Made by a program: the position numbers and the translations under genes. A DNA stretch of 26,194 nucleotides, from the IMG/VR virus record IMGVR_UViG_3300033141_005967, positions 1-26,194 of that record. The stretch is one strand, 5' to 3'. Source of the DNA: a virus. A model generated the notes under the pieces. The model ran no database searches, was not told the origin of the DNA, and worked only from the letters and a program-made list of their open reading frames with translations. This document shows positions 7,214-16,134 of this stretch, one piece after another. Numbering within the stretch: the stretch's first letter is position 1; every line of letters begins with the position of its first letter.

Positions 7214-7334
7214 GAGTCACACAGCAGCCATGCGGGGCGAAACGAATCAATAGCCGCCGGGAAGAATCTGGCAGGAATTCCAGAAGTTTTTCAGATGGCC
7301 CAAGATCGCGACACTTGGCCCGTGTCGCTACGGG
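7214..7334. repeat. Direct repeat copy 2 (about 120 bp)
   Basis: Same orientation as copy 1 at 6725-6844, with start points 489 bp apart. It contains a perfect GGAATTCC palindrome (copy 1 has GGAATCCC at that place). It lies upstream of the 77-residue gene, with copy 1 downstream of it. Confidence 0.8.
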
Positions 7335-7524
7335 CGGAAAGGACGTTCGCGTCCAGCAGACGCGCGAACGTGGTGGCATCCGATTGGTCGACATCACGGA
7401 GACACGGGCCGAATGAGGGAGAACGACACCGCTCCGTAGCGAACGTAAGCTGTGTGCGTACCTGGACGCCTGATCGAATCGCACAGCGCCCCCCCGACCC
7501 GATTGCAGCGGCCGCCTCGGTCTG

Positions 7525-7544
7525 GTAAGGTTAGACAAGCTTAC
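7525..7544. promoter_or_regulatory. Candidate operator of the restriction operon
   Basis: GTAAG (7525-7529) and CTTAC (7540-7544) form an inverted repeat with a 10-base spacer, 28 bases before the ATG of the MerR-like gene. The position would suit autoregulation by that protein. The arms are only five bases, so chance is not excluded. Confidence 0.3.
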
Positions 7545-7571
7545 TGCGGCCCCGAAGTCAGGACATTCACT

Positions 7572-7799
7572 ATGCCGAGAATGCAGAAACTCGACCGATA
7601 CCTGCGGATCAAGGATGCTGCGGAATACCTGGGTGTGTCGCCGAATACGCTCCGCAATTGGGGACGCAGCGGGAAAATCACGGAACGCCGCCACCCCCTG
7701 AACAGCTATCGCCTTTATGCCAAGGAAGAGTTGGACGCTTTGCTAGCCGAGGCACAAAGTCCAATCAACGTTGACTCCCCAAGACGCAAGCCGAAGTGA
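7572..7799 (+). CDS. MerR-like / excisionase-type helix-turn-helix protein
   Basis: This is a 75-residue protein with ATG at 7572; a second ATG four codons in would give MQKLDRYLRIKDAAEYLG. It consists of one helix-turn-helix domain: YLRIKDAAEYLGVSPNTLRN then WGRSGKITERRHP, ending in SYRLYAKEELDALLAEAQ. The 'iGVSpnTLRnWe..GkI...R......YR.Y...eL..ll' pattern is that of the MerR/HTH_17 group, which includes transcription regulators and phage excisionases. It lies 25 bases before hsdR in the same direction, so the most likely job is control of the restriction operon, delaying nuclease expression until methylation is established. A second possibility, that it serves as the element's recombination directionality factor, cannot be excluded because such factors share this fold. 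Confidence 0.8.
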   Translation: MPRMQKLDRYLRIKDAAEYLGVSPNTLRNWGRSGKITERRHPLNSYRLYAKEELDALLAEAQSPINVDSPRRKPK

Positions 7800-7824
7800 A
7801 ATGTTGCCCTGCCAATAGTCGATC

Positions 7825-10524
7825 ATGCACGATCGTTCGTCCCACGAATCCGAATGGTTGACCCGCAAGAAACGGATCGACCCGAAACTGAAGGCCCTCG
7901 GCTGGAAGATCGTACCATACGATGAGGGTGCAGATATATCCTCATATCGTCGGCATGCCATCGAAGAGTTTCCCACCGCCAACGGCCCGGCCGACTATGC
8001 CTTGGTCGTCGACGGCCAGCTACTCGGCGTGATCGAGGCCAAGAAGCTCTCGCTTGGGCCGCAGGGCGTGTTAGTCCAGGCAGAGCGATACTCGAAAGGC
8101 GTCATCGACAGTCCGTTCGACTTCCGGGGTTTCCGGGTCCCGTTCCTCTTCTCGACCAACGGAGAGGTCATCTGGTTTCACGACGTACGGCACGAACTCC
8201 ACCTGTCGCGCAAGATCGCCAACTTCTTCACGCCTGGTGGTCTGGCCGAGCTGATCCAAACAGACGTCGAAGCCGCTTACAGTCGCCTCCGGCAACTTCC
8301 CAACAACCATCCTCGCCTGCGACCCTACCAGATCGAAGCGAATGACGCGGTCGAAGCCGCCATTATCCGGCGAAAGCGGCAGATGCTCCTTGCGATGGCC
8401 ACCGGCACGGGCAAGACCTTCACCACGGTCAATCAGATCTACCGGCTCATGAAGTCGGGTGCGGCCCGGCGGATTCTGTTCCTGGTCGACCGTCGCGCTC
8501 TGGCAGCCCAAGCCGTCCGAGCGTTCGCCGCCTTCGAGCCGGAGCCAGGGCTGAAGTTCGACCACATCTACGAGGTCTACAGCCAGCGCTTCCAGAAAGA
8601 GGATTTCGACGAAGACGACAAGTTCGATCCAAGAGTTCTGCCCAGGGCCTACCTGGAAAACCCCACCGGCGGACACGCCTTCGTCTACGTCTGCACGATT
8701 CAGCGGATGACCATCAACCTGTTTGGTCGCCAGGCCGTGTTTCGGACCTCCTCCGATGAGGAGATTGACGAAGATGCCGAACAGCTCTCTATCCCGATTC
8801 ACGCCTTTGACCTCATCATCGCCGACGAATGCCATCGCGGGTACACGACGGGAGAAGTCTCCGTCTGGCGAGACACGTTGAATCACTTCGATGCCATTCG
8901 CGTTGGCCTTACCGCCACGCCTGCCGCCCACACGAAGGCCTACTTCAAGGACGTCGTCTACCGCTACGAATACGAACGGGCCGTCCGTGAAGGTCATCTG
9001 GTCGACTACGACGCGGTCAAGATCAAGTCCGACGTCCGCATGAACGGCGTGTTCCTCAACGAAGGTGAGGAAGTCGAGATCGTCGACCCAGACAGCGGGG
9101 CCGAGACCCGCGACAGCCTGGAAGACGAACGGCAGTTCGACAGTAGCGAGGTCGAGCGCAAGGTCACTTCCCCCGACTCCAATCGCAAAGTCGTCCTGGA
9201 ACTCAAGAAGTATGCCGACGAGCACCGGGAGCGTACCGGCCGATTCCCCAAGACACTCATCTTCGCCGCCAACGACGTGCCGCACACGTCCCATGCCGAC
9301 CAACTCGTGGAGATCTGTCGCGAGGTATTCGAGCAGGGAGAGTCATTCGTTCGCAAGATCACCGGACGCGTCGACCGCCCCCTGCAACAGATTCGCGAGT
9401 TCCGCAACCGCAAGAAGCCTGGCATCGTTGTGACGGTCGATCTGCTGAGCACCGGCGTCGATATCCCCGACCTGGAGTTCATCGTCTTCCTGCGAACGGT
9501 GAAATCCCGCATCCTCTTCGAGCAGATGCTCGGACGCGGCACACGCAAGGGCGAGCATCACCCAGATAAGTCCCACTTCGTTGTCTTCGACTGCTTCGAC
9601 GGCACCTTGCTCGAATACTTCCGCAAGTCGACCGGCATCACGGCCGAGCCGCCCGACAAGCCGGCCCGAACCATCCAGCAAATCATCGACGACATCTGGA
9701 GCAATCGCGACCGCGACTACAATATCCGCTGTCTGGTCAAGCGGCTGCAGCGAATCGAAAAAGAGATGGATGCCTCGGCCCGGGAGGATTTTGCGGCCTT
9801 CGGCATCCCCGACGGCGATATCGGCACCTACGCCCGTGCTCTCCCTCGCAAGCTCCGCGACGACTTCGTCGAGACGATGAAGCTGCTGCGGAACGAAGAG
9901 TTTCAGGACTTGCTGGTCAACTACACCCGCCGCAAAAAAGTCTTCCTCCGGGCAATCGAGCACGAAGATACCGTCTCCAGCGAGTACCTGATTCGCGACG
10001 GTAAGGGCAAAGAGTACAAGCCGGAAGACTACCTGGTTGCGTTCACCCGCTTCGTGGAAGAGAACACCGACAAGATCGACGCCATCGGCATCCTGCTCGA
10101 CCACCCTCGCGACTGGAGCACGTCCGCACTGTCGCAGCTCAAGGACAAGCTGGCCACCGCTCCCGAGCGGTTCACCATCGAGAACCTCCAGCGAGCCCAC
10201 GAGCTGTACTACAATAAGGCCCTAGTGGAGATCATATCGATGGTCAAGCACGCGGCCGACCAGTCTCAGCCGCTGTTGACGGCCGAGGAACGTATCCGCC
10301 GGGCATTCGCCAAACTCACCGCCGACAAGACATTCACCGACGAACAACAGCGGTGGCTCGACCGCATCCGCGACCACCTGGTTGCCAATCTCTCAATCGA
10401 CCAGGAGGACTTCCTCCTAATGCCCGTCTTCGAACAAGCCGGCGGCTGGGTGCAAGCCAACCGCGTGTTCGACGGGAAGCTCCAAGAATTACTTGCGGAA
10501 CTGAACGAAGCCATTGCCGCATAA
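7825..10524 (+). CDS. hsdR: Type I restriction enzyme, R subunit
   Basis: This is an 899-residue protein with ATG at 7825 and no clear ribosome-binding site. An N-terminal nuclease domain has the PD-(D/E)xK residues Asp57 (PADYALVVDG), Glu71 and Lys73 (IEAKK). The SF2 helicase/translocase core follows: Walker A ATGTGKT (192-198), motif II DECH (334-337), motif III LTATPA (about 362-367), motif V STGVDIPDLE (542-551) and motif VI QMLGRGTR (567-574). The C-terminal third matches the EcoEI-type R-subunit C-terminal region that docks on the methylase core. Together with HsdM and HsdS it would form a complex that translocates unmethylated DNA and cuts at a distance. All key motifs are intact, so the enzyme is probably active. 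The gene is followed 27 bases later by hsdM. Confidence 0.95.
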   Translation: MHDRSSHESEWLTRKKRIDPKLKALGWKIVPYDEGADISSYRRHAIEEFPTANGPADYALVVDGQLLGVIEAKKLSLGPQGVLVQAERYSKGVIDSPFDFRGFRVPFLFSTNGEVIWFHDVRHELHLSRKIANFFTPGGLAELIQTDVEAAYSRLRQLPNNHPRLRPYQIEANDAVEAAIIRRKRQMLLAMATGTGKTFTTVNQIYRLMKSGAARRILFLVDRRALAAQAVRAFAAFEPEPGLKFDHIYEVYSQRFQKEDFDEDDKFDPRVLPRAYLENPTGGHAFVYVCTIQRMTINLFGRQAVFRTSSDEEIDEDAEQLSIPIHAFDLIIADECHRGYTTGEVSVWRDTLNHFDAIRVGLTATPAAHTKAYFKDVVYRYEYERAVREGHLVDYDAVKIKSDVRMNGVFLNEGEEVEIVDPDSGAETRDSLEDERQFDSSEVERKVTSPDSNRKVVLELKKYADEHRERTGRFPKTLIFAANDVPHTSHADQLVEICREVFEQGESFVRKITGRVDRPLQQIREFRNRKKPGIVVTVDLLSTGVDIPDLEFIVFLRTVKSRILFEQMLGRGTRKGEHHPDKSHFVVFDCFDGTLLEYFRKSTGITAEPPDKPARTIQQIIDDIWSNRDRDYNIRCLVKRLQRIEKEMDASAREDFAAFGIPDGDIGTYARALPRKLRDDFVETMKLLRNEEFQDLLVNYTRRKKVFLRAIEHEDTVSSEYLIRDGKGKEYKPEDYLVAFTRFVEENTDKIDAIGILLDHPRDWSTSALSQLKDKLATAPERFTIENLQRAHELYYNKALVEIISMVKHAADQSQPLLTAEERIRRAFAKLTADKTFTDEQQRWLDRIRDHLVANLSIDQEDFLLMPVFEQAGGWVQANRVFDGKLQELLAELNEAIAA

Positions 10525-10551
10525 TGCCCGCATTGCCGAAAGGAAGCTACA

Positions 10552-12042
10552 TTGTCCGACGTTGTTCAAAAACTCTGGGGATTCTGCCATACGCTTCGCC
10601 ATGACGGCATCGACTATGGGGATTACATCGAGCAGATTACCTATCTGCTCTTCCTCAAGATGTCGGACGAACGGGGGATCGACCTCACGAAGGTCTCGAT
10701 GCGGGCACTCGATGGCAAGACGATCAAGCTCGATTGCTCCTGGCCGGCGCTGACCGCCAGGTCGGGCACTGATCTGACCGACTACTACGCCAACCTGCTC
10801 CGGGCACTCGGCCAGCAAGAAGGACTCTTGGGCGACATCTTCTCGGGTGCCCAGTCGCGTTTCAGCAAGCCGACCAGTCTCAAAAAGCTGCTCACCACCA
10901 TCGACGAAACGGAATGGACCACGCTCGAAGTCAACGTCAAGGCCGAGGCCTTCGAGGGCCTTCTTGAAAAGGCTGCCAGCGAGGGGAAGAAAGGGGCGGG
11001 CCAGTATTTTACGCCCCGGCTCTTGATCCAGTCGATCGTCCGCTGCATGAAGCCCGACCCGCGTGAGAACCGTCAGTACAGGATCTGTGACCCCGCCTGC
11101 GGCACGGGCGAGTTTCTCGTTGCTGCCTATGAGTGGCTGCTGAGCGTCACCAAAGGCGGGGCCGAGCTGGACCGAGCGACCGCCCGTCGCGTCAAAACCA
11201 AGACCTACTTCGGCCAAGACCTCGTTCCCCGGCCGCGCCGGTTGGCCTTGATGAACCTCTATCTCCACAACCTCCAGCCCCATATCACGCTAGGCGACTC
11301 GATCTACGACCCGCCGCCGGCCGACCGTTTTGATTGCGTGCTGACCAATCCGCCCTTCGGCACTCGCGGGGCCAACCAGGCCCCCACACGGGACGACTTC
11401 ACCATCGCCACCAGCAACAAGCAACTCAATTTCCTCCAGCACGTGCTCACCATACTCAAGCCGGGCGGCCGGGCGGCGGTGGTCGTGCCCGACAATTGTC
11501 TCTTTGCCGACCGGGCGGGCGAGGTTTTCAAGATCATCGCCGAAGATTGCGACCTGCACACCGTGCTCCGTCTGCCCAACGGCACCTTCACGCCCTACAG
11601 CCCCGGCACCAAGACCAACGTCGTCTTCTTCAGCAAGGGCTACCCCACTGAAACCGTCTGGATCTACGACGCCCGAACCAACGTGCCGCGAATCACGAAG
11701 AAAGACCGCCCGCTGACCGCTGCTCATTTCAAGGAATTCGAAAAGTGCTACGGCCGAGACCCCAACGGCCAATCACGACGAAAGCCGAGCGACTCGAGGG
11801 AAGACCGCTGGCGGAAGTTCGGCATCGAAGAACTCAAAACCCGCGACTTCAAAATCGACAGCCTGAAATGGCTCCGCGACGACTCCCTCGAAGACGCCGA
11901 CGACCTGCCGCCACCGGAGGAACTGGCCACCGAAGCGGTTGGCGAACTTGAGGCGGCTATTGAGGAGCTGAACGCGGTCGTTGGAATGTTGGAGAACGGT
12001 AACGACACTGAGGCTGCTTTGGCAAAGGAGGATGCGTCGTGA
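10552..12042 (+). CDS. hsdM: Type I DNA methyltransferase, M subunit
   Basis: This is a 496-residue protein. I chose the TTG start at 10552 because AAAGGAAG lies just upstream and the residues that follow (SDVVQKLWGFCHTLRHDG) form the expected N-terminal helical domain. The methylase core has GQYFTPR (150-156), the AdoMet-binding motif DPACGTG (180-186) and the catalytic NPPF motif (266-269), the pattern of N6-adenine methyltransferases. The C-terminal part is helical and charged, as expected for contact with HsdS. It modifies adenine in the bipartite recognition site read by HsdS and protects the host. The TGA stop overlaps the GTG of hsdS by three bases, so M and S are translationally coupled. 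Confidence 0.95.
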   Translation: MSDVVQKLWGFCHTLRHDGIDYGDYIEQITYLLFLKMSDERGIDLTKVSMRALDGKTIKLDCSWPALTARSGTDLTDYYANLLRALGQQEGLLGDIFSGAQSRFSKPTSLKKLLTTIDETEWTTLEVNVKAEAFEGLLEKAASEGKKGAGQYFTPRLLIQSIVRCMKPDPRENRQYRICDPACGTGEFLVAAYEWLLSVTKGGAELDRATARRVKTKTYFGQDLVPRPRRLALMNLYLHNLQPHITLGDSIYDPPPADRFDCVLTNPPFGTRGANQAPTRDDFTIATSNKQLNFLQHVLTILKPGGRAAVVVPDNCLFADRAGEVFKIIAEDCDLHTVLRLPNGTFTPYSPGTKTNVVFFSKGYPTETVWIYDARTNVPRITKKDRPLTAAHFKEFEKCYGRDPNGQSRRKPSDSREDRWRKFGIEELKTRDFKIDSLKWLRDDSLEDADDLPPPEELATEAVGELEAAIEELNAVVGMLENGNDTEAALAKEDAS

Positions 12043-13619
12043 ATCCCCGTTACGCCAAAGCGTTACGCGAGAACGAACACGACGTGCCTGATGGCTGGAT
12101 GACTGCCGCCTTGGGCGACGTTGTCACTGAAGTGCAACCCGGCTTCGCCTGTGGTGCGAACAATCGGGATGGCAACGGGGTTGCTCATCTCCGACCAATG
12201 AATGTAAATGCCGAAGGCGAAATTGATCTATCGGATGTGAAATACGTGCCAGAGGGCAGGGTCGACAACGCTCGGCGGTGGCTCAAGAAAGGCGACGTCT
12301 TGTTCAATAACACAAACAGTACAGAGCTTGTCGGCAAAACGGCTTTCTACGGCCACGATGAACCACGTGCCTTCTCAAATCACATGACTCGCGTGCGTGT
12401 CTGCGAACAGGCATTTGACCCCGCGTATTGTGCGGCATTCCTACATCACTGTTGGCGAGAAGGGCATTTTCAGGAGGTCTGCAATCAGCACGTATCACAG
12501 TCAAGCGTAAGCCGAACGGTCCTTCTTCAGACCCCTGTCCTCGTCCCACCACTTGCCGAGCAGAAGCGGATTGTGGCGAAGGTGGAGGCTCTATTGGAGC
12601 GAGTGAATAGAGCCCGCGAGCGTTTGGCCCGCGTGCCGGACATCCTCAAGCGCTTCCGCCAATCCGTCCTCTCCGCCGCCTGCTCCGGCCAACTCACCGC
12701 CGACTGGCGAGAAGCCAATGAAACTGGCTGTCCAGCAGAATTGCTTCGTTCCATCCTTGACAAACGGCAGGAACGCTACGAAGCCAACAACTCGACCCGC
12801 TATCGGGCACCGCTAGAACCGAGATTCGATCGAGAATACGAGTACCCGGACGACTGGGCTGTCGCTTCAATGGACCAACTCACGTGCTTGGTGACGAGTG
12901 GCTCGCGAGGCTGGGCCAAATACTACTCAGACCATGGGCCGCTCTTCGTGCGTGCTCAGAACATCAACACGGACGAACTCCGCTTGGATAACATCGCTCA
13001 CGTCACGCCGCCTGACTCGGCAGAAGGACGTCGGACGCGGGTACAACAGGACGACCTGTTGGTCACGATAACGGGTGCGAATGTTACGAAGTCGGCAGTG
13101 GTCCGTGACAACATCGGTGAAGGTTACGTGAGCCAACACGTCGCGATTGCGAGGCCAGTTGACCCTCAAGTGTCACCTTTCATCTTCCTTTGGATCATAA
13201 GCCCGGCACACGGCCGGGCGAAGCTGAACGACGATGCTTATGGGGCTGGTAAACCCGGATTGAATCTCGACAACATTCGCGACATGCCCGTTGCGTTGCC
13301 CCCACTTGCCGAGCAGCGAGAAATCGTCCGAAGAGTAACCGCCTTGTTCGCCCTGGCCGACCGAATTGAACAACGCCTGACAGCCGCCACCGCGCGAACC
13401 GAGCGAATCACCCAGTCGATCCTCGCCAAGGCATTCGCCGGCGAGCTGGTCGAAACCGAAGCCGACCTGGCCCGCCGCGAAGGCCGAGACTACGAACCCG
13501 CCTCCGTGCTGCTTCAGCGCATCGCCGCCGAACGCCAGTCCGCCGCCAACGCCAAACCCAAGCGACCAAGGAAACCCAAGAAACGGCCACCCAGGGCCAA
13601 GAAGCGGGCGATGAAATGA
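12039..13619 (+). CDS. hsdS: Type I restriction-modification specificity subunit
   Basis: This is a 526-residue protein starting with GTG at 12039, preceded by AAAGGAGG and overlapping the hsdM stop (GTGA). It has the two-fold layout of HsdS. Target recognition domain 1 spans about residues 15-175. The first conserved spacer helix follows, with PPLAEQKRIVAKVEALLERV and SVLSAACSGQLTADW. Domain 2 spans about 270-425. The second spacer has PPLAEQREIVRRVTALFALA and SILAKAFAGELVETEAD. The two domains differ, so the site should be asymmetric and bipartite. The C-terminus is an unusually basic Lys/Arg/Pro tail of about 25 residues (PKRPRKPKKRPPRAKKRAMK). The recognition sequence cannot be read from the protein by eye. 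Confidence 0.95.
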   Translation: MNPRYAKALRENEHDVPDGWMTAALGDVVTEVQPGFACGANNRDGNGVAHLRPMNVNAEGEIDLSDVKYVPEGRVDNARRWLKKGDVLFNNTNSTELVGKTAFYGHDEPRAFSNHMTRVRVCEQAFDPAYCAAFLHHCWREGHFQEVCNQHVSQSSVSRTVLLQTPVLVPPLAEQKRIVAKVEALLERVNRARERLARVPDILKRFRQSVLSAACSGQLTADWREANETGCPAELLRSILDKRQERYEANNSTRYRAPLEPRFDREYEYPDDWAVASMDQLTCLVTSGSRGWAKYYSDHGPLFVRAQNINTDELRLDNIAHVTPPDSAEGRRTRVQQDDLLVTITGANVTKSAVVRDNIGEGYVSQHVAIARPVDPQVSPFIFLWIISPAHGRAKLNDDAYGAGKPGLNLDNIRDMPVALPPLAEQREIVRRVTALFALADRIEQRLTAATARTERITQSILAKAFAGELVETEADLARREGRDYEPASVLLQRIAAERQSAANAKPKRPRKPKKRPPRAKKRAMK

Positions 13620-13662
13620 GCACTACCGCCGCGATGCCATTTCAGATAGACACCGGCACTGC

Positions 13663-16131
13663 TTACGTCTCGATCTTCGTCTCCAGCGGCACGGAGATTT
13701 GCGCGGCAATCGGCGTGTAGAGATCAATCTCGACGGAGTCGGTTTCGATGGTAACGATCAAGCTGTAGCGGGCCTGACGATCCCAACATCCCAGGTGCTT
13801 TCGGTCTCGCCACCAACCACTGACGGAATATACGGCCAAGATACCGCATTGGGCCAGTTCCACGGCCGTGCCGGTCCAGGTGTCGGAGTGGATTGAGCCC
13901 TTGCTGCGCAGTCGGGGGCCAATCTCCCAATTGCGATCGTCCCTTTCCACATCCAGTTCTTCATCTTCATCCCGCGCCGCCTTGCTGATTCGCTTGTGAA
14001 AATCCTTTTCCGTCTCCAGTGGTCGTTTCACATCGAAACGCAAGCCGTGCGACTGATAGCGGTGCTTCCTCGTCCAGCCGCGCCGTCCGGGGCTTGGCTC
14101 GATGAAATAGGAAAGCGTTATCCGCATGCGCACTTCGACTTCGCCGAGGTCTTCGAGCACTTCACCGGGCCAGGGAAGCCGGTGTAGGTGCATATCCTTC
14201 GTGGTTACTTGGGAACCTTCCATTTGGTACGGTTGCAGCGAACACTCGATGATCTGTGTGGCGGAACTACTGACGCTTCGCAAGGCTCGTTGCAAGTCAG
14301 GCACTCCATAGCCGTAGCATCGCAATCGATTATGCCGCTGGGGCTTTGGGAACTCGGCAAGCATCGCGTCTGTCCAGCGGGCTGAGTGGACCAGGAGGCC
14401 GCGAACGGTTTCGGGCCACAAATCAGGGTAGTGGGACCAGATGATTGCGGCGTATCGGGCAGCCAGGGCGGTTGCGGCGCTGGTATCGCCGGTGGTCGTC
14501 AGCAGGGCCCCGTCGGGACTGACCCGGGTGGTGAGAAGCATCAAGTCATCCACGCTGTCGGCTCGCCTCGTTGCGGGATCGATGGCGTTGTTGCCACCCT
14601 CCATCACAATATCCGGTTTCAGCGGCCAACTCTTGTTTGCCCAAACCAGCGAAGTCGAACTGGCCGGGCTCAACTGCCCGGGCTCTTTGGCAATCGGTTG
14701 CCAATCGTCGTAGCCAGCGGTGTGAATATCCGTTTTTTCCGTATACGCGCCGACCGACACGGCATTCCACGACTGCGCCGGGTCTTGCATGCCTTGCACG
14801 TGATTGTAGTTGGGATAGTTGTGCCGTCCGTCCAATGGGACATTGCCTGCCGAGACGAAAAGCAGACGGAAGGGGGCGGCCCTCTTGTTGTCTTCAATGC
14901 CGGCACAAATCTCGTCGACACGGCCCGACCAGGATGACGGATACCCTTCGTCGCGGCCGTCGGCCGTGACGGTGAGGCAGAAAGCTCGCCGCAGTCGATC
15001 TGGGGCTGCAATTTCTATCCGAGCCGCCGCCTGGGCGGTAATCTCGCCGTACAAGTCCGGATCATGTGGTTGGTCTTCCCGGTAGAACTTGACCGATTCA
15101 AGACGGTGGCGAAGCTCGACCGGGCCGTCGCTTTCCAGCAATGAAGTGAGATCGCCGTAAAGGGCCAATCCCGCCATCTCCGTGCCGTGCCCATCTTGAT
15201 CGGCAGGTGACCAGCTAGGCACGACGGTCAACAGGTGCTCCTCTGCCAGCGCAACCTCAAGCAACGGATGGCTGCGGTTGACGCCGGTATCCAGGTGGCA
15301 AACGCTCGGCGCGTTCGGCGGGGGCGGCTCAACGCGCTCGCGCGCTTCCTGCACGAGCTTACCTTGGTCGCGAGGAGGAAGCTCGGCATATGCTCCAGCC
15401 AGCGTCTTCGCCAGCCGAAGCTCCGCGAGAATGTCAAACAGATTCTCGAAAGCCGTCCACTGTCGAACGGTTGCACGGGCAAGCAGTACGCAACGTTCGG
15501 GAAAGTGGATTTCATGCGAGCCGACCTGGATCTGGGCAGCTTGGGCCCGTTCCCGAAACACGGCGGCAACGTCATGTGGATTAGTGGCTTCGTGGAGCCA
15601 CACTTCCCACCAGAACGGTTTGTCGGTTTCCTTGGGAAATGCGCCTGCGTCCGTCCAAAATGACTCGAGCGCAGCCAATCGGATTGCTGTGATGCTTTCA
15701 GCGAGATCCTTGTTCTTGGGTTTCCCCGTCTTCGTGTTCTCGTTTGCGTAGGCCTCGAACTTGCGAACAAAGATGCCGACTTTACCTTCGGGCACGAAGA
15801 CCGTGCCGTGCATCACGTTGCCGACCATCCGGGAATTCAGCAACTCGATGCCGCTACGAAGTGCCTCCAGGCTTTCCAGCTTCAGCTTGAAGCCCGGATC
15901 GCTTTGGAAGTCCAGAACGACTCCCTCCGGTCGCTTCTGCTGGGGAAATTCCTTCCCGTGTTCCTGGACTGCTTGCTCGGCATCCAGGACTTGTTGTGCA
16001 AGCCGTTCGCCGTGGTCCACCCGATCGTCGCGGGGCGGCACGCTGAATTCACCTGACGAGACCTTGTGCGGATACTTGTAGTGTTCAGTCGAGGCCGTGT
16101 CTTTGGGGAAGAGATGCCTGAATTCGTCCAT
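13663..16131 (-). CDS. S8 (subtilisin-like) serine peptidase, defence-associated
   Basis: This is an 822-residue protein with ATG at 16131, three bases after the stop of the AAA ATPase gene. Residues 1-270 form a long N-terminal region without a signal peptide, so the enzyme is probably cytoplasmic. The peptidase domain has an intact triad: Asp281 (CHLDTGVN), His315 (DGHGTEMAG) and Ser551 (GDTSAATALAARYAA), with the oxyanion Asn430 (SAGN). A C-terminal beta-rich extension of about 220 residues follows. Cytoplasmic S8 peptidases paired with an AAA ATPase occur in bacterial defence islands, often beside restriction systems; the accepted idea is that the ATPase recognises or unfolds targets or gates the protease after infection. 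It converges with hsdS (43 bases apart). The substrate is unknown. Confidence 0.9.
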   Translation of the reverse strand: MDEFRHLFPKDTASTEHYKYPHKVSSGEFSVPPRDDRVDHGERLAQQVLDAEQAVQEHGKEFPQQKRPEGVVLDFQSDPGFKLKLESLEALRSGIELLNSRMVGNVMHGTVFVPEGKVGIFVRKFEAYANENTKTGKPKNKDLAESITAIRLAALESFWTDAGAFPKETDKPFWWEVWLHEATNPHDVAAVFRERAQAAQIQVGSHEIHFPERCVLLARATVRQWTAFENLFDILAELRLAKTLAGAYAELPPRDQGKLVQEARERVEPPPPNAPSVCHLDTGVNRSHPLLEVALAEEHLLTVVPSWSPADQDGHGTEMAGLALYGDLTSLLESDGPVELRHRLESVKFYREDQPHDPDLYGEITAQAAARIEIAAPDRLRRAFCLTVTADGRDEGYPSSWSGRVDEICAGIEDNKRAAPFRLLFVSAGNVPLDGRHNYPNYNHVQGMQDPAQSWNAVSVGAYTEKTDIHTAGYDDWQPIAKEPGQLSPASSTSLVWANKSWPLKPDIVMEGGNNAIDPATRRADSVDDLMLLTTRVSPDGALLTTTGDTSAATALAARYAAIIWSHYPDLWPETVRGLLVHSARWTDAMLAEFPKPQRHNRLRCYGYGVPDLQRALRSVSSSATQIIECSLQPYQMEGSQVTTKDMHLHRLPWPGEVLEDLGEVEVRMRITLSYFIEPSPGRRGWTRKHRYQSHGLRFDVKRPLETEKDFHKRISKAARDEDEELDVERDDRNWEIGPRLRSKGSIHSDTWTGTAVELAQCGILAVYSVSGWWRDRKHLGCWDRQARYSLIVTIETDSVEIDLYTPIAAQISVPLETKIET

Positions 16132-16134
16132 GGG

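Larger units (their letters stand above)
7161..7571. other. Non-coding region upstream of the restriction operon
   Basis: No convincing gene is seen in this stretch of about 410 bp. It contains repeat copy 2 (7214-7334), and towards its right end a short inverted repeat GTAAG/CTTAC (7525-7544) just before the MerR-like gene. It should hold the promoters of the minus-strand 77-residue gene and of the plus-strand restriction operon. I could not pick out convincing -35/-10 boxes. Confidence 0.4.

Noticed and set aside
8071-9303. 410-residue frame opposite hsdR, and similar long frames opposite hsdM, the recombinase, S8 and terminase genes
   Set aside because: These are shadows of GC-rich coding strands; the genes on the other strand have complete catalytic motifs.
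9428-9605. Possibility that hsdR is inactivated or phase-variable
   Set aside because: No homopolymer run or frame break is seen and all helicase and nuclease motifs are in one frame.
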